From Microbacterium sp. SMR1 (GTDB lineage: Bacteria > Actinomycetota > Actinomycetes > Actinomycetales > Microbacteriaceae), in contig NZ_QMBN01000003.1 of NCBI RefSeq assembly GCF_003289625.1, forward strand, positions 340,034 through 404,033: DNA of 64,000 nucleotides, read 5' to 3'. Each line of letters starts with the position of its first letter. The stretch's first letter is position 1. The translations under genes and the position numbers were made by a program. Under the pieces are notes generated by a model. It worked only from the letters and a program-made list of their open reading frames with translations, searched no databases and was not told where the DNA came from. Shown one piece after another: positions 20,875 through 31,421 of the stretch.

Positions 20875-20936
20875 AGCCTAATCACGAGTGCGGATTCGTC
20901 ACATTCGGCTCCCGTGGCGAAGGGCGACAATAGGCT
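20875..20936. promoter_or_regulatory. Divergent promoter region between prmC and cysK
   Basis: TAGGCT on the minus strand (20875-20880) lies ten bases before the prmC ATG, and TAGGCT on the plus strand (20931-20936) lies 54 bases before the cysK ATG. Both match the -10 hexamer used repeatedly in this window. No CymR-type or other cysteine operator was recognised. Confidence 0.4.
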
Positions 20937-20990
20937 GGGGCGACGATCCCGCCGCGACGCGGCATCCGCTCGAAAACCCGAAAGGCAGAC

Positions 20991-21944
20991 ATGTCCGACC
21001 CGGTCACTCACGGCATCCACCCCGACATCACCACCGCGTACGGCAACACGCCTCTCGTGCGGTTGAACCGCGTCAGCGAGGGCCTGCCGGGCACGGTTCT
21101 CGCGAAGCTCGAGTTCTACAACCCCGCGTCATCCGTCAAGGACCGTCTCGGCATCGCCATCGTCGATGCGGCCGAGAAGGCCGGTGCCCTGCAGCCCGGC
21201 GGCACGATCGTCGAGGGCACGAGCGGCAACACCGGCATCGCCCTGGCGATGGTCGGCGCGGCGCGGGGCTACCGCGTCATCCTCACGATGCCTTCCTCCA
21301 TGTCGATCGAGCGTCGCCTCCTGCTCAAGGCCTACGGCGCCGAGCTCGTGCTCACCGACCCGTCGCTGGGCATGAAGGGCGCCGTGTCGGAGGCGGAGAA
21401 GATCGCCGCCGAGACGCCGGGCGCCGTCCTCGCGAAGCAGTTCGCCAACGAGGCCAACCCCGACATCCACCGCCGCACGACCGCGGAGGAGATCCTTCGC
21501 GACACCGATGGCCAGGTGGGCTACTTCGTCGCCGGCATCGGCACGGGCGGCACCATCACCGGCGTCGGCCAGGTGCTCAAGGAGCGCGTCGCCGATGTGA
21601 AGGTCGTCGCGGTCGAGCCGAAGGACTCGCCCCTCCTGACGGAGGGAAAGCCCGGCCCCCACAAGATCCAGGGCATCGGGCCCAACTTCATCCCGCCGAT
21701 CCTCGACCAGGGCGTCATCGACGAGGTGCAGGACGTCACCTTCGACGACGCTGTCCGCGTCGCGCGCGAGGTGGCGCGGAAGGAGGGCATCCTCGTCGGC
21801 ATCTCGTCGGGAGCCGCCGTCTGGGCCGCGCTCCAGGTCGCGGCACGTCCCGAGTCCGAGGGCAAGAACATCGTCGTGATCATCCCCTCGTTCGGTGAGC
21901 GCTACCTCTCGACCCCGCTGTTCGAGGACCTGCGCGAAGACTGA
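20991..21944 (+). CDS. cysK: Cysteine synthase A (O-acetylserine sulfhydrylase)
   Basis: This 317-residue PLP enzyme joins O-acetylserine with sulfide to give cysteine. The PLP lysine is Lys50 in NPASSVKDR, the phosphate-binding loop is [11 protein letters not shown] (about 73-83), and [10 protein letters not shown] and SSGAA are the later PLP contacts. Length and motifs match CysK rather than cystathionine beta-synthase, which would carry CBS domains. The ATG follows CGAAAGGCAG. The stop overlaps the cysE start (TGATG), and the two products form the cysteine synthase complex in other bacteria. The pair lies on the plus strand within an otherwise minus-strand conserved block. Confidence 0.96.
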   Translation: MSDPVTHGIHPDITTAYGNTPLVRLNRVSEGLPGTVLAKLEFYNPASSVKDRLGIAIVDAAEKAGALQPGGTIVEGTSGNTGIALAMVGAARGYRVILTMPSSMSIERRLLLKAYGAELVLTDPSLGMKGAVSEAEKIAAETPGAVLAKQFANEANPDIHRRTTAEEILRDTDGQVGYFVAGIGTGGTITGVGQVLKERVADVKVVAVEPKDSPLLTEGKPGPHKIQGIGPNFIPPILDQGVIDEVQDVTFDDAVRVAREVARKEGILVGISSGAAVWAALQVAARPESEGKNIVVIIPSFGERYLSTPLFEDLRED

Positions 21945-22516
21945 TGGGAACGCTCCGAGCACGCATCCGCGAAGACCTGGCCGCCGCGAAGCTCCGCGAT
22001 CCCGCGGCTCGCAGCGGCATCGAGATCGCGCTGCTGTACCCGGGGCTGCACGCGGTCTGGTCGTACCGCATCACGCATCGGCTGTGGCTCCGGCGCGCGC
22101 GATTCCTCGCGCGCGCCGGGTCGCAGCTGACCCGCTGGCTCACGGGGATCGAGATCCACCCGGGGGCGCGCATCGGCCGCCGGTTCTTCATCGACCACGG
22201 CATGGGCGTCGTGATCGGCGAGACCGCCGTCATCGGTGACGACGTCATGCTCTACCACGGGGTCACCCTCGGCGGCCGCACCCGTCATGCCGGCAAGCGG
22301 CATCCCACCCTCCAGGACGGCGTCGCCGTCGGCGCCGGCGCGAAGATCCTCGGTCCGATCACGATCGGCGCGCGAAGCGTCGTCGGCGCCAATGCGGTCG
22401 TCACGAAGGATGCCCCGGCCGACTCGGTGCTCGTCGGCGTCCCCGCCCGGCCGCGTGCCCGCCGCGAGGGCGAGGACACCCGCGCCGTCCTGACCGCCCC
22501 CGAGTACCACATCTGA
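21944..22516 (+). CDS. cysE: Serine O-acetyltransferase
   Basis: This 190-residue enzyme acetylates serine with acetyl-CoA to supply O-acetylserine to CysK. It is the short form lacking most of the N-terminal helical domain of E. coli CysE. The left-handed beta-helix of hexapeptide repeats runs from about 65 to 165: [19 protein letters not shown], then [19 protein letters not shown] and [18 protein letters not shown] (each shown in part). The catalytic His lies in DHGMGVV. The start overlaps the cysK stop by one base. The C-terminal residues end in Ile (EYHI), which matches the CysE tail that inserts into the CysK active site. Confidence 0.95.
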   Translation: MGTLRARIREDLAAAKLRDPAARSGIEIALLYPGLHAVWSYRITHRLWLRRARFLARAGSQLTRWLTGIEIHPGARIGRRFFIDHGMGVVIGETAVIGDDVMLYHGVTLGGRTRHAGKRHPTLQDGVAVGAGAKILGPITIGARSVVGANAVVTKDAPADSVLVGVPARPRARREGEDTRAVLTAPEYHI

Positions 22517-22560
22517 CTCCCCTCCCCTGTCCGCCCTGTCGACGGGAGGAGGAACGGGGC

Positions 22561-23637
22561 TCAGTCGTCGGCAAGAGCCGCGAGGCGGGCCTCTTCGTCG
22601 GCGGCGATGCAGCTGTCGATGACCGGCGCGAGGGCGCCGTCCATCACCTGATCGAGGTTGTACGCCTTGTACCCGGTCCGATGATCGGCGATCCGGTTCT
22701 CGGGGAAGTTGTACGTGCGGATGCGCTCGGACCGGTCCATCCCGCGGATCTGCGAGCGTCGGGCGTCGGATGCCGCGGCATCCCGCTCCTCCTGCTGCTT
22801 CGCGAGCAGCCGGGCGCGCAGTACGCGCATGCCGGCCTCGCGGTTCTGCAGCTGGCTCTTCTCGTTCTGCATCGAGACGACGATGCCCGTCGGCACGTGG
22901 GTGATGCGGACGGCCGAGTCGGTCGTGTTGACCGACTGCCCGCCCGGGCCGGACGAACGGAAGACGTCGATCTTCAGGTCGTTCGGGTCGATGGTGATCT
23001 CTTCGGGCTCATCGACCTCGGGGAACACGAGCACGCCGGTCGTCGAGGTGTGGATGCGCCCCTGCGACTCGGTGGCCGGCACACGCTGCACGCGGTGCAC
23101 CCCGCCCTCGTACTTCAGGTGGGCCCACACCCCCTGCGACGGGTCGGACGACGAGCCCTTGATGGCGACCTGGACGTCCTTATACCCGCCGAGGTCGGAC
23201 TCGTTGCGCTCGAGCAGCTCGGTCTTCCATCCGCGCGAGGCGGCGTACTGCATGTACATCCGCAGCAGGTCGGCGGCGAAGAGAGCGGACTCCGCTCCCC
23301 CTTCGCCCTGCTTGATCTCCATGATGACGTCGCGGGCGTCGTCGGGATCGCGCGGGATGAGCAGACGGCGAAGCCGCTCCTGCGCCTCGCGCAGCCCCTC
23401 CTCGAGCGCGGGCACCTCCGCGGCGAAGGCCTCGTCCTCGCGGGCGAGCTCGCGAGCCGCCGCGAGATCGTCGGATGCCGCGACCCACGCGTCGTGAGCC
23501 GCGACGATCCGCGACAGCTCGGCGTACCGCCGGTTCACGCGCTTCGCGCGCGCAGCGTCGGCGTGCACCGCGGGGTCGGAGAGCTCCTCCTGAACCGCGC
23601 GGTGCTCGTCGAGCAGCCCCCGGACCGACTCGAACAC
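22561..23637 (-). CDS. prfA: Peptide chain release factor 1
   Basis: This 358-residue protein reads UAA and UAG stop codons and triggers peptide release. PAT at 187-189 is the tripeptide that makes it RF1 rather than RF2 (SPF), and GGQ at 232-234 is the catalytic motif and the target of PrmC. The GTG at 23637 starts two bases after the rho stop and gives the normal RF1 N-terminus [11 protein letters not shown]. Longer readings overlap rho out of frame. In many actinobacteria rpmE lies between rho and prfA; here it is absent. Confidence 0.95.
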   Translation of the reverse strand: MFESVRGLLDEHRAVQEELSDPAVHADAARAKRVNRRYAELSRIVAAHDAWVAASDDLAAARELAREDEAFAAEVPALEEGLREAQERLRRLLIPRDPDDARDVIMEIKQGEGGAESALFAADLLRMYMQYAASRGWKTELLERNESDLGGYKDVQVAIKGSSSDPSQGVWAHLKYEGGVHRVQRVPATESQGRIHTSTTGVLVFPEVDEPEEITIDPNDLKIDVFRSSGPGGQSVNTTDSAVRITHVPTGIVVSMQNEKSQLQNREAGMRVLRARLLAKQQEERDAAASDARRSQIRGMDRSERIRTYNFPENRIADHRTGYKAYNLDQVMDGALAPVIDSCIAADEEARLAALADD

Positions 23638-23639
23638 GA

Positions 23640-25769
23640 TCAGCGGATGCTGTTGTCGTGCCCGCCGGAGTGCGTGGTCGGCGCCGGGATCGACTTCTGC
23701 ATCTGCACGAGGAACTCGACGTTGGACTGCGTCTCCTTGAGCTTGTCGAGGATGACGCCCAGCGCGTGCTGCTGGTCGAGACCCGCGAGCGCACGTCGCA
23801 GCTTCCACGTGATCTTGACCTCGTCGGCGGAGAGGAGCATCTCTTCACGTCGCGTCGAGGAGGCGTTGACGTCGACGGCGGGGAAGATGCGCTTGTCGGC
23901 CAGCTGACGCGACAGGCGCAGCTCGCTGTTGCCCGTGCCCTTGAACTCTTCGAAGATGACCTCGTCCATCTTGGAGCCGGTCTCCACCAGCGCCGTCGCG
24001 AGAATCGTGAGCGAGCCGCCGTTCTCGATGTTGCGCGCTGCACCGAAGAAGCGCTTCGGCGGGTACAGCGCCGAAGCGTCGACACCACCGGTCAGGACGC
24101 GGCCCGACGTCGGGGCCGACAGGTTGTAGGCGCGACCGAGGCGCGTGATCGAGTCGAGCAGCACGACCACGTCGCGGCCGAGCTCGACGAGACGCTTGGC
24201 GCGCTCGATCGCGAGCTCGGCGACGGTCGTGTGGTCCTCGGCGGGACGGTCGAAGGTCGAGGCGATGACCTCGCCCTTCACCGTGCGCTGCATGTCGGTG
24301 ACCTCTTCGGGCCGCTCGTCGACCAGCACGACCATGAGGTGGACCTCGGGGTTGTTCTGCGCGATCGCGCCGGCGATCTGCTGCAGCACGATCGTCTTGC
24401 CGGCCTTGGGCGGTGCGACGATGAGACCGCGCTGGCCCTTGCCGATGGGAGCGACGAGGTCGATGATGCGCTGGGTCAGCTTCTCGGGGCCGGTCTCGAG
24501 GCGCAGACGCTCCTGCGGGTACAGCGGCGTCAGCTTGCCGAACTCGACCCGGTCGGCGGCGTCCTCGACGGACAGGCCGTTGATCGAGTCGACCTTGACC
24601 AGCGCGTTGTACTTCTGACGGCTCGACTGCTCGCCCTCGCGCGGCTGCTTGATCGCGCCGACGACCGCGTCACCCTTGCGCAGGTTGTACTTCTTCACCT
24701 GTCCGAGCGAGACGTAGACATCCTGCGTACCGGGGAGGTAGCCGGTCGTGCGCACGAAGGCGTAGTTGTCGAGCACGTCGAGCACGCCGGCGATCGGGAT
24801 GAGGACGTCGTCCTCGTTGATCTCGGTCTCGAACTCGTCGCCGCTGCCCTGGCCGCGGCGCTTGTTGCGCTGACGGCCCCGACCGTTCTGTCCCGAGGCG
24901 TCGTCATCATCGGCGGCGTTGTTGTTGCCGCCCTGGCCGTTGCCACCCTGGTTCTGGTTGCCGCCCTGGTTCTGGCCGGCCTGGCCCTGGCTGCCCTGCG
25001 CGTTGTCCTTGTTGCGGTTGCGGTTGCGGCTGCGCGAACGGCTGCGCGAACGGCCGGTCGACTCGCCTTCGCCCTCGCCGGAGTCGGACTTCGACGAGTC
25101 GTCGGAGGAGGCGTCGGCGTCCGGCGCCTGCTCGGCGGGAGCGTCGACGGCACCCTCCGCAGACGGAGCGTCAGCGGATTCGGTGGCCGCATCGCCCGCG
25201 GGGGCTGCTTCAGCCTCGGCCTCGGCCTCCTTCTTGGCATTGCGTCCGCGGCCACGGCCTCGCGCCGGCTTCTTCGGCGCCTCCGCGGGCTCCGCCTCGA
25301 CGGCCTCCGCCGTGGCGTCAGACGCGCTCTCATCCGCGGCCGGCTGCGCGTCGGCGGCGACGGCGTCGGCTGCGGGAGCATCGGCGGTGGCCGGCGCATC
25401 GGTGGCGGCGGAGAGCTCCGCTGCTGCCTCGGAGGCGGCGGCCGGGGTCTCGTCAGCGGCCGCCGCAGGCGCGGCATCCGTGCTCTTCGCGCGACGGGGT
25501 GCTCGCTTGCGCGGCGCCTTCGCCGGCTTCTCGGCGGGCTCAGCCGCCTCAGCGGGCTCGGCCACCTCGGCGGGGGCGGCCACCTCGGCGGGCGCCTGCT
25601 CGACGGGCGCCTCTTCGACGGGGGCGGCCTCCTCAGCGGGGGCAGCGTCCTCGACGGGGGCGGCCTCCTCAGCGGGCGTCTCGACGACGGCATCCTGCTG
25701 CTCGGTCGCCTCTTCGGCTGGGGCGTCGACGGTCTCGTCGATCGTCGGGTTCTCGGAGTTGGACTCCAC
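23640..25769 (-). CDS. rho: Transcription termination factor Rho with long disordered N-terminus
   Basis: This 709-residue RNA-dependent ATPase ends transcripts without an intrinsic terminator. The conserved part starts near 317: the RNA-binding OSB fold ([19 protein letters not shown]) and the ATPase domain with Walker A APPKAGKT (452-459), [24 protein letters not shown] and the Q/R-loop segment [20 protein letters not shown] (shown in part). Residues 1-316 are of low complexity: Glu/Pro/Ala repeats to about 95, Ala/Asp-rich to about 230, [12 protein letters not shown], then Asn/Gln/Gly-rich and [12 protein letters not shown]. The N-terminal helix bundle found in most Rho proteins is not recognisable. 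The GTG at 25769 follows GAGGAG. The stop is two bases before prfA. Confidence 0.95.
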   Translation of the reverse strand: MESNSENPTIDETVDAPAEEATEQQDAVVETPAEEAAPVEDAAPAEEAAPVEEAPVEQAPAEVAAPAEVAEPAEAAEPAEKPAKAPRKRAPRRAKSTDAAPAAAADETPAAASEAAAELSAATDAPATADAPAADAVAADAQPAADESASDATAEAVEAEPAEAPKKPARGRGRGRNAKKEAEAEAEAAPAGDAATESADAPSAEGAVDAPAEQAPDADASSDDSSKSDSGEGEGESTGRSRSRSRSRNRNRNKDNAQGSQGQAGQNQGGNQNQGGNGQGGNNNAADDDDASGQNGRGRQRNKRRGQGSGDEFETEINEDDVLIPIAGVLDVLDNYAFVRTTGYLPGTQDVYVSLGQVKKYNLRKGDAVVGAIKQPREGEQSSRQKYNALVKVDSINGLSVEDAADRVEFGKLTPLYPQERLRLETGPEKLTQRIIDLVAPIGKGQRGLIVAPPKAGKTIVLQQIAGAIAQNNPEVHLMVVLVDERPEEVTDMQRTVKGEVIASTFDRPAEDHTTVAELAIERAKRLVELGRDVVVLLDSITRLGRAYNLSAPTSGRVLTGGVDASALYPPKRFFGAARNIENGGSLTILATALVETGSKMDEVIFEEFKGTGNSELRLSRQLADKRIFPAVDVNASSTRREEMLLSADEVKITWKLRRALAGLDQQHALGVILDKLKETQSNVEFLVQMQKSIPAPTTHSGGHDNSIR

Positions 25770-25921
25770 GAGTGCTCCTCTTAAACGGTGGATATGACAG
25801 AACCGCGTCCAGCGCCGTCCACGGCGGGCGCCATCCACCTGCCACACGCGTCCGGCCGACGGCACGGGGTATGGATCAGGGGTGTTCGCGGTGATTCGCA
25901 GAATTGCGACGGAGGCTCAGA

Positions 25922-26851
25922 TCACAAAGGTGTGGAACCCTCCGTATGGTCCCTCACCATACCACCGCGCACATCGACCGCCAGCATCCGCGCGTCCCAC
26001 GGGGTGTCTGTGGTATGCGCGGCCACCTCGGCGGCCGCAAGACGCTGCCCCGGCCCGTCGGCGAGGACCAGGACGCTGGGGCCGGCACCCGACACGACCG
26101 CCGCGAACCCCTCGGCACGCAGAGCCCGGACGAGCTTGTCGGTCTCGACCATCGCCTGGGCGCGATACGACTGATGGAGCTTGTCCTCGGTGGCCGCGAA
26201 CAGCAGGTCAGGGCTCTGCGTGAGAGCCGCGACGAGCAGCGCCGAACGCGAGAGATTGAAGATCGCGTCTTCGCGCGTGACCTGCAGAGGGTCGAACCCC
26301 CGCGCCACCGAGGTCGACATCGTGAAGTCGGGCACGAACACCAGCGGCGCGACGCCGCGGTGCACGAGCAGCTTCTTGTGCTGCGGGCCGTGCTCGTCGA
26401 CCCAGGCGATCGTGAGGCCGCCGAACAGGGCCGGCGCGACGTTGTCCGGGTGGCCCTCGAGCTCTGTCGCGAGGCGCAGCAGCGCGTCGGCACCGATCTC
26501 CACGTCGCCCGCGAGGAGGCCCTTCGCCGCGAGGAGTCCCGATACGACTGCGGCGCCCGACGAGCCCATCCCCCGCCCGTGCGGGATCGCGTTGACCGCT
26601 TCGAGGCGCACGCCGGGCATCGTCCGCCCGAACGCCTCGTACGCGTAGGCCATCGCCCGCACGACGAGGTGCGAGGCGTCCGTCGGGACGTCGGCGGCTC
26701 CCTCGCCGGAGACGGTGATCTCGAGGCCGGGTGCCGGCAGCTCCGTGACGATCAGTTCGTCGTAGACGCTGAGCGCGAGACCCAGGGTGTCGAAGCCGGG
26801 ACCGAGGTTGGCGCTGGTCGCGGGAACACGCACCTGAACCGAGCGGGTCAT
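25922..26851 (-). CDS. thrB: Homoserine kinase
   Basis: This 309-residue GHMP-family kinase phosphorylates homoserine for threonine synthesis. The N-terminal [21 protein letters not shown] is the family signature (first half quoted), and the ATP loop is [14 protein letters not shown] near 91-104. A late GAGPSVLVL block is the third GHMP motif. The ATG at 26851 overlaps the thrC stop by four bases (ATGA). It is the last gene of lysA-hom-thrC-thrB. The following 152 bases up to rho hold the rho leader, with no clear terminator; a weak hairpin (GTATGG/CCATAC, 25944-25962) lies inside the last thrB codons. Confidence 0.95.
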   Translation of the reverse strand: MTRSVQVRVPATSANLGPGFDTLGLALSVYDELIVTELPAPGLEITVSGEGAADVPTDASHLVVRAMAYAYEAFGRTMPGVRLEAVNAIPHGRGMGSSGAAVVSGLLAAKGLLAGDVEIGADALLRLATELEGHPDNVAPALFGGLTIAWVDEHGPQHKKLLVHRGVAPLVFVPDFTMSTSVARGFDPLQVTREDAIFNLSRSALLVAALTQSPDLLFAATEDKLHQSYRAQAMVETDKLVRALRAEGFAAVVSGAGPSVLVLADGPGQRLAAAEVAAHTTDTPWDARMLAVDVRGGMVRDHTEGSTPL

Positions 26852-27933
26852 GCCGTCGCCTCCGGCGCGAGATCGAGCACGGATGCCACTTCCGACGTCG
26901 CCGCGTCGACGACGATCGGCTCGGCCTGAGTGCCGTCCGCGTTGCGGAGGGCCCATTGCGGGTCCTTCAGGCCGTGACCGGTGACGGTCAGCACGACGGT
27001 CGAGCCCGCGGGGATGACGCCCGCCTCGGCCCGGTCGAGCAGGCCGGCGACGGTGATCGCGGACGCGGGTTCGACGAACACGCCGGCCGTGCTCGCGAGG
27101 AGCTTCTGCGCCGCGAGGATGCGGTCGTCGTCGATGGCGCCGAACCAGCCCTGCGTCGCGTCACGGGCCTCGAGGGCGAGGTGCCACGAGGCCGGGTTGC
27201 CGATGCGGATCGCGGTCGCGATGGTGTCGGGGTCTCTCACGACCTCGCCGCGGACGAGCGGCGCCGATCCGGCGGCCTGGAAGCCGAACATTCGCGGAAC
27301 GCGCGTCGCCGCCCCGCGGGCCGCCTCCTCGCGGTAGCCGCGAGCATGGGCCGTGTAGTTGCCGGCGTTGCCGACGGGCACGAAGTGGAAGTCCGGCGCG
27401 TCGCCCAGCTGCGACACGATCTCGTACGCCGCGGTCTTCTGCCCGTCGATGCGATCGGGATTGACGGAGTTGACCAGGTGCACCGGATAGTGATCGGCCA
27501 GTTCGCGCGCGATCTCGAGGCAATCGTCGAAGTTGCCGCGGATCTGGATGAGACGGCCGCCGTGCGCGACCGCCTGACTCAGCTTGCCCATCGCGATTTT
27601 GCCCTCGGGGACGAGGACGGCAGCTGTGATGCCGGCGTGGGCGGCGTAGGCCGCAGCGGAGGCCGACGTGTTGCCCGTCGAGGCGCAGATGACGGCCTTC
27701 GCCCCGTGCTCGACGGCGCGCGAGAGCGCGACCGTCATCCCGCGGTCCTTGAACGACCCCGTCGGGTTCATGCCCTCGAACTTCACCCAGACGTCGGCGC
27801 TGGTGCGCCGCGAGAGCTCGCGAGCGGGCACGAGCGGCGTACCGCCCTCGCCGAGCGTCACGATCGTCGACGATTCGGTGACGTCGAGACGGTCGGCGAA
27901 CTCGCGCAGGACCCCCTGCCACACGTGTGCCAT
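26848..27933 (-). CDS. thrC: Threonine synthase
   Basis: This 361-residue PLP enzyme converts O-phosphohomoserine to threonine. The PLP lysine is Lys62 in [11 protein letters not shown], the phosphate-binding loop is [12 protein letters not shown] (84-95), and [11 protein letters not shown] (186-196) is the second cofactor contact. It is of the short class common in actinobacteria and Bacillus. The ATG at 27933 begins one base after the hom stop, and the gene overlaps thrB by four bases, so the pathway enzymes are translationally coupled. Confidence 0.96.
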   Translation of the reverse strand: MAHVWQGVLREFADRLDVTESSTIVTLGEGGTPLVPARELSRRTSADVWVKFEGMNPTGSFKDRGMTVALSRAVEHGAKAVICASTGNTSASAAAYAAHAGITAAVLVPEGKIAMGKLSQAVAHGGRLIQIRGNFDDCLEIARELADHYPVHLVNSVNPDRIDGQKTAAYEIVSQLGDAPDFHFVPVGNAGNYTAHARGYREEAARGAATRVPRMFGFQAAGSAPLVRGEVVRDPDTIATAIRIGNPASWHLALEARDATQGWFGAIDDDRILAAQKLLASTAGVFVEPASAITVAGLLDRAEAGVIPAGSTVVLTVTGHGLKDPQWALRNADGTQAEPIVVDAATSEVASVLDLAPEATA

Positions 27934-27934
27934 G

Positions 27935-29254
27935 TCAGTCTCCCTCGACCCGGAGCACCGAGACGACGCGCTTGACGACGCCGCTCTCGCCGAGCGAGGC
28001 GACAGCGTCGCTGAGGTCCTGCTCGCGGGCGGTGTGCGTGCCGATGACCAGGCGGGCCGTCTGCACGTCGCCGTCGGCGACGATCGTCTGCTCGAGCGTC
28101 GCCACCGAGACGTTGCCGTCGCTGAGCAGCCCCGCCACCGCGGCGAGGACGCCCGAGCGGTCGTCGACCTCGAGGGTGATCTGGTAGCGCGTGGTGACGT
28201 GACCGATCGGGACGACCGGCAGGTTCGCCCGCGTCGACTCCCCCACGCCCACACCGCCCGCGATGTGGCGGCGGGCCGCCGATACAACGTCGCCCAGCAC
28301 AGCCGACGCGGTCTGCACCCCGCCCGCGCCCGCGCCGTAGAACATGAGGTCGCCGGCGGCCTCCGCCTGGACGAACACGGCGTTGTTGGCTCCGTGCACG
28401 CTCGCGAGCGGGTGCTCGCGCGGCACGAGCGCGGGGTAGACGCGCACCGAGATCGTCTCGCCCGACGGCGACACCTCGGCATCGGCGAGGCGCTCGCACA
28501 CGGCGAGGAGCTTGATGACGTAGCCGGCCTTGCGCGCGGCGTCCATCATGTCGGCGTCGATCTGGGTGATGCCCTCGCGGTGGACCGCATTCAGCGGCAC
28601 GGCGGTGTGGAAGGCGAGCGACGCGAGGATCGCGGCCTTCTGGGCAGCGTCGTACCCCTCGACATCGGCGGTCGGGTCGGCCTCGGCGTACCCGAGCGCC
28701 TGCGCGTCGGCCAAGACGTCGGCGAAGTCCGATCCCTCGCGGTCCATGCGATCGAGGATGTAGTTCGTCGTTCCGTTGACGATGCCCATGATGCGCTGCA
28801 CCCGGTCGCCGGCGAGCGAGTCGCGCAGCGGGCGGATGATCGGGATGGCGCCGGCGGCCGCGGCCTCGTAGTAGATCGACGCGCCCACCTGGTCGGCCGC
28901 TTCGAACAGCTCGGGTCCGTGCGTGGCGAGCAGCGCCTTGTTCGCCGTGACGATGTCGGCTCCGGCGCCGATGGCCTTCAGGATGCTCGTGCGCGCGGGC
29001 TCGATCCCGCCCATCAGCTCGATGACGATGTCGGAGCCGACGAGGAGCGGCTCAGGATCGGTGGTCAGCAGCTCGCGCGGCAGCTCGACGTCTCGCGGCG
29101 CGTCGATGTCGCGCACCGAGATGCCGACGAGGTCGAGGGCGGCTCCGGCGCGATCGGCCAGTTCGTCTCCGTGCTTGAGCAACAGCGCGGCGACCTGCGA
29201 GCCGACGGCGCCGGCTCCGAGCAGGGCCACGCGCAGGCGGCGGTAGTCCGTCAT
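27935..29254 (-). CDS. hom: Homoserine dehydrogenase with ACT domain
   Basis: This 439-residue enzyme reduces aspartate semialdehyde to homoserine with NAD(P)H. The dinucleotide motif is [11 protein letters not shown] (11-21); GTTNYIL and [18 protein letters not shown] (shown as the family signature) carry the catalytic residues. A C-terminal ACT domain (about 350-430, [20 protein letters not shown]) suggests feedback control by threonine, as in Corynebacterium Hom. The ATG at 29254 overlaps the lysA stop by four bases. The gene is monofunctional, with no aspartokinase part. Confidence 0.96.
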   Translation of the reverse strand: MTDYRRLRVALLGAGAVGSQVAALLLKHGDELADRAGAALDLVGISVRDIDAPRDVELPRELLTTDPEPLLVGSDIVIELMGGIEPARTSILKAIGAGADIVTANKALLATHGPELFEAADQVGASIYYEAAAAGAIPIIRPLRDSLAGDRVQRIMGIVNGTTNYILDRMDREGSDFADVLADAQALGYAEADPTADVEGYDAAQKAAILASLAFHTAVPLNAVHREGITQIDADMMDAARKAGYVIKLLAVCERLADAEVSPSGETISVRVYPALVPREHPLASVHGANNAVFVQAEAAGDLMFYGAGAGGVQTASAVLGDVVSAARRHIAGGVGVGESTRANLPVVPIGHVTTRYQITLEVDDRSGVLAAVAGLLSDGNVSVATLEQTIVADGDVQTARLVIGTHTAREQDLSDAVASLGESGVVKRVVSVLRVEGD

Positions 29255-30660
29255 TCGGCTCCTTCTGTGGGGATGCCCGCGTCGCGGGCGAGCAGGTCGT
29301 CGATCGTCTCGCCGCGGACGATCACCCGGGCTACGCCGTTCGAGACGGCGACGACGGGCGGGCGCGGGACGTAGTTGTAGTTGCTGGCGAGCGAGTAGCA
29401 GTAGGCACCCGTCGCCGGGACAGCCAGCAGATCGCCCGGAGTGACGTCGGCGGGCAGGTATTCGGCGTCGACGACGATGTCGCCCGATTCGCAGTGCCGA
29501 CCCACGACACGCGAGAGCGCGGCGGGCGCGTCGCTGCGACGGTTCGCGACTCGTGCCGAATAGGCCGCGCCGTACAGGGCGGGCCGTGCGTTGTCGCTCA
29601 TGCCGCCGTCGACGCTGACGTACAGGCGCTCGAGCTCGTCGCTGACGCGGACCGGCTTGGTGGTGCCGACCTCGTACAGGGTCACCCCGGCGCGGCCGAC
29701 GATGGCCCGACCGGGCTCGAAGGCGAGCATCGGCAGCGGGATGCCGTGGGCCTCGCACTCGCGAGCGACGGCCGCGACGATGCCGTCGGCCAGCTCTTCG
29801 ATCGGGGTCGGGTCGTCGACGCTCGTATAGGCGATGCCGAAGCCGCCGCCGAGATTGAGCACCGGAACCTCGCCGCCGCCGAGAAGGCGGGCGTGGACGG
29901 CCACGAGCCGTGACGCCGACTCGGCGAAGCCCGCCGTACCGAAGATCTGCGATCCGATGTGGCAGTGGAGCCCCACGAAACGCAGCGAGGGCAGCTCGCG
30001 GATGCGAGCGACCACGGCCTCGGCATCCGTGAGCGCGAAGCCGAACTTCTGGTCCTCGTGGGCCGTCGCGAGGAAGTCGTGGGTCTCGGCGTGCACGCCG
30101 CTGTTGACCCGGACCAGCACGGGCTGGACCGCCCCGCGTGCGGCGGCGATCTCGGCGAGCCGGTCGATCTCGACGAGGCTGTCGACGATGATGGACCCGA
30201 CTCCGAGTTCGACGGCGCGCGCGAGCTCGAGGCGCGACTTGTTGTTGCCGTGCAGTCCGATGCGCGCCGGATCCGCTCCCGCAGCCAGGGCGACGGCGAG
30301 CTCACCGCCGGTCGCGACGTCGACCGCGAGCCCTTCCGCCGTCACCCAGCGCACGATCTCGGTGCTCAAGAACGCCTTGCCTGCGTAGTACACCCGAGCG
30401 CTCGTGCCGTGGCGTGCGGCGGCGTCGTCGAATGCCTGACGGACGCGACGCGCCTGCGCCACGACGGCATCCTGGTCGAGCACGTAGAGCGGCGTGCCGA
30501 ACTGCGCGGCGAGGTCGGTGGTCGCGATGCCGCCGATGGCCAGCGCACCGAGGTCGTCGCGCTCGGCGCGGGGCGGCCAGACGGCTTCGACCAGCTCGTT
30601 GACGTCAGCGGGAGGGAGCAGCCATTCCGGTACGGCAGGGCGGACGTCGGACGCGGACAC
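29251..30660 (-). CDS. lysA: Diaminopimelate decarboxylase
   Basis: This 469-residue PLP enzyme of the alanine-racemase fold decarboxylates meso-diaminopimelate to lysine. The PLP lysine is Lys95 in YYAGKAFL, the HGNNKS loop (about 146-151) and GLHCHIGSQ (about 223) bind cofactor, and CESGDIV near the C-terminus supplies the catalytic Cys of the dimer partner. The GTG at 30660 is preceded by GGGTGTTCCC, a weak ribosome binding site. A TAGACT box about 60 bases upstream may be the promoter of the lysA-hom-thrC-thrB operon. In many actinobacteria argS directly precedes it; here two opposite-strand or unrelated genes and a DUF2993 gene lie between. Confidence 0.95.
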   Translation of the reverse strand: MSASDVRPAVPEWLLPPADVNELVEAVWPPRAERDDLGALAIGGIATTDLAAQFGTPLYVLDQDAVVAQARRVRQAFDDAAARHGTSARVYYAGKAFLSTEIVRWVTAEGLAVDVATGGELAVALAAGADPARIGLHGNNKSRLELARAVELGVGSIIVDSLVEIDRLAEIAAARGAVQPVLVRVNSGVHAETHDFLATAHEDQKFGFALTDAEAVVARIRELPSLRFVGLHCHIGSQIFGTAGFAESASRLVAVHARLLGGGEVPVLNLGGGFGIAYTSVDDPTPIEELADGIVAAVARECEAHGIPLPMLAFEPGRAIVGRAGVTLYEVGTTKPVRVSDELERLYVSVDGGMSDNARPALYGAAYSARVANRRSDAPAALSRVVGRHCESGDIVVDAEYLPADVTPGDLLAVPATGAYCYSLASNYNYVPRPPVVAVSNGVARVIVRGETIDDLLARDAGIPTEGAE

Positions 30661-30789
30661 GGGAACACCAATCGGGAGAGACGCTGACCGTCCGGCAGAC
30701 GGGGCCGCGACGGTGCCGCCAGTCTAGGACACCCGCCGCGCGGGCTCCGCCGGTGTGACCGCCCGCGACAGACGCGGCCGTGAGCCCGC

Positions 30790-31383
30790 TCACGAGAGCG
30801 ACGAGGGCGCGTCCTCCTCCGCGAGCCGGGCGACGGCCCGGCGGATCCGCGCGGCCCGCGCAGCATCCGACGGCGCGCTCAGGACGGGGTGCAGGACGGA
30901 GTACCGCTCGGCGGCGCGAAGCGCGGCGAACCGGCGGGATGCCGCGGGCGAGGCCGCGAGCGCAGCCTCGAGGTCGGCCGGCACCGCGGCCCCGGCCTGG
31001 CCTGCGTAAGCGCGTTCCCAGCGCCCGTCGGCCTGCGCACGCTCGACCTCCATCCGGCCGCGGGGACGCATGCGCCCCTCCGCGACCAGCCGCTCGATGA
31101 TCCCCACATTGCGGAGCGACCAGATCGAACGGGCGCGGCGCGGTGTGAAGAGCTGCAGGAAGGTGGAGTCGTCTCGGGAGTTGCGCCGCCCGTCGATCCA
31201 GCCGCTGCAGAGCGCCTCGTCGAGCGCCTCGGCGTACGTCAGCGACGTCGGGTCCGTCACGTTCTTCTTCGCAAGCACCAGCCGCACACCGTCGGAGTCG
31301 GACTCGTGCGCGTCGAGCCAGGCTCGCCACGCGGCCGCGTCCGCGACGACGAGAAGAGGCGGGCCGCCGGCATCCGCTGTCAT
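30790..31383 (-). CDS. YdeI/OmpD-associated family protein
   Basis: This 197-residue cytoplasmic protein matches the YdeI/OmpD-associated (bacteriocin-protection) family: WLDAHESDSDGVRLVLAKK, the LTYAEALDEALCSGWIDG block and FTPRRARSIWSLRNV are its conserved parts (each short). The C-terminal half is an Ala/Arg-rich helical region typical of the family. The molecular function is not known. The ATG at 31383 is preferred, and a GTG at 31389 is an alternative. It stands divergent from the membrane protein at 31422 with 38 bases between. Confidence 0.8.
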   Translation of the reverse strand: MTADAGGPPLLVVADAAAWRAWLDAHESDSDGVRLVLAKKNVTDPTSLTYAEALDEALCSGWIDGRRNSRDDSTFLQLFTPRRARSIWSLRNVGIIERLVAEGRMRPRGRMEVERAQADGRWERAYAGQAGAAVPADLEAALAASPAASRRFAALRAAERYSVLHPVLSAPSDAARAARIRRAVARLAEEDAPSSLS

Positions 31384-31421
31384 GAGCACCCCACGCTTGT
31401 AGCCTGGCGCAGGAGGCGATG

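Noticed and set aside
22517-22560. A C-rich/G-rich inverted repeat between cysE and prfA as a terminator
   Set aside because: The arms pair only in short, interrupted blocks with a long loop.
23475-25784. A 769-codon plus-strand frame opposite rho and prfA
   Set aside because: It is the complement of Rho's low-complexity codons; Rho is certain.
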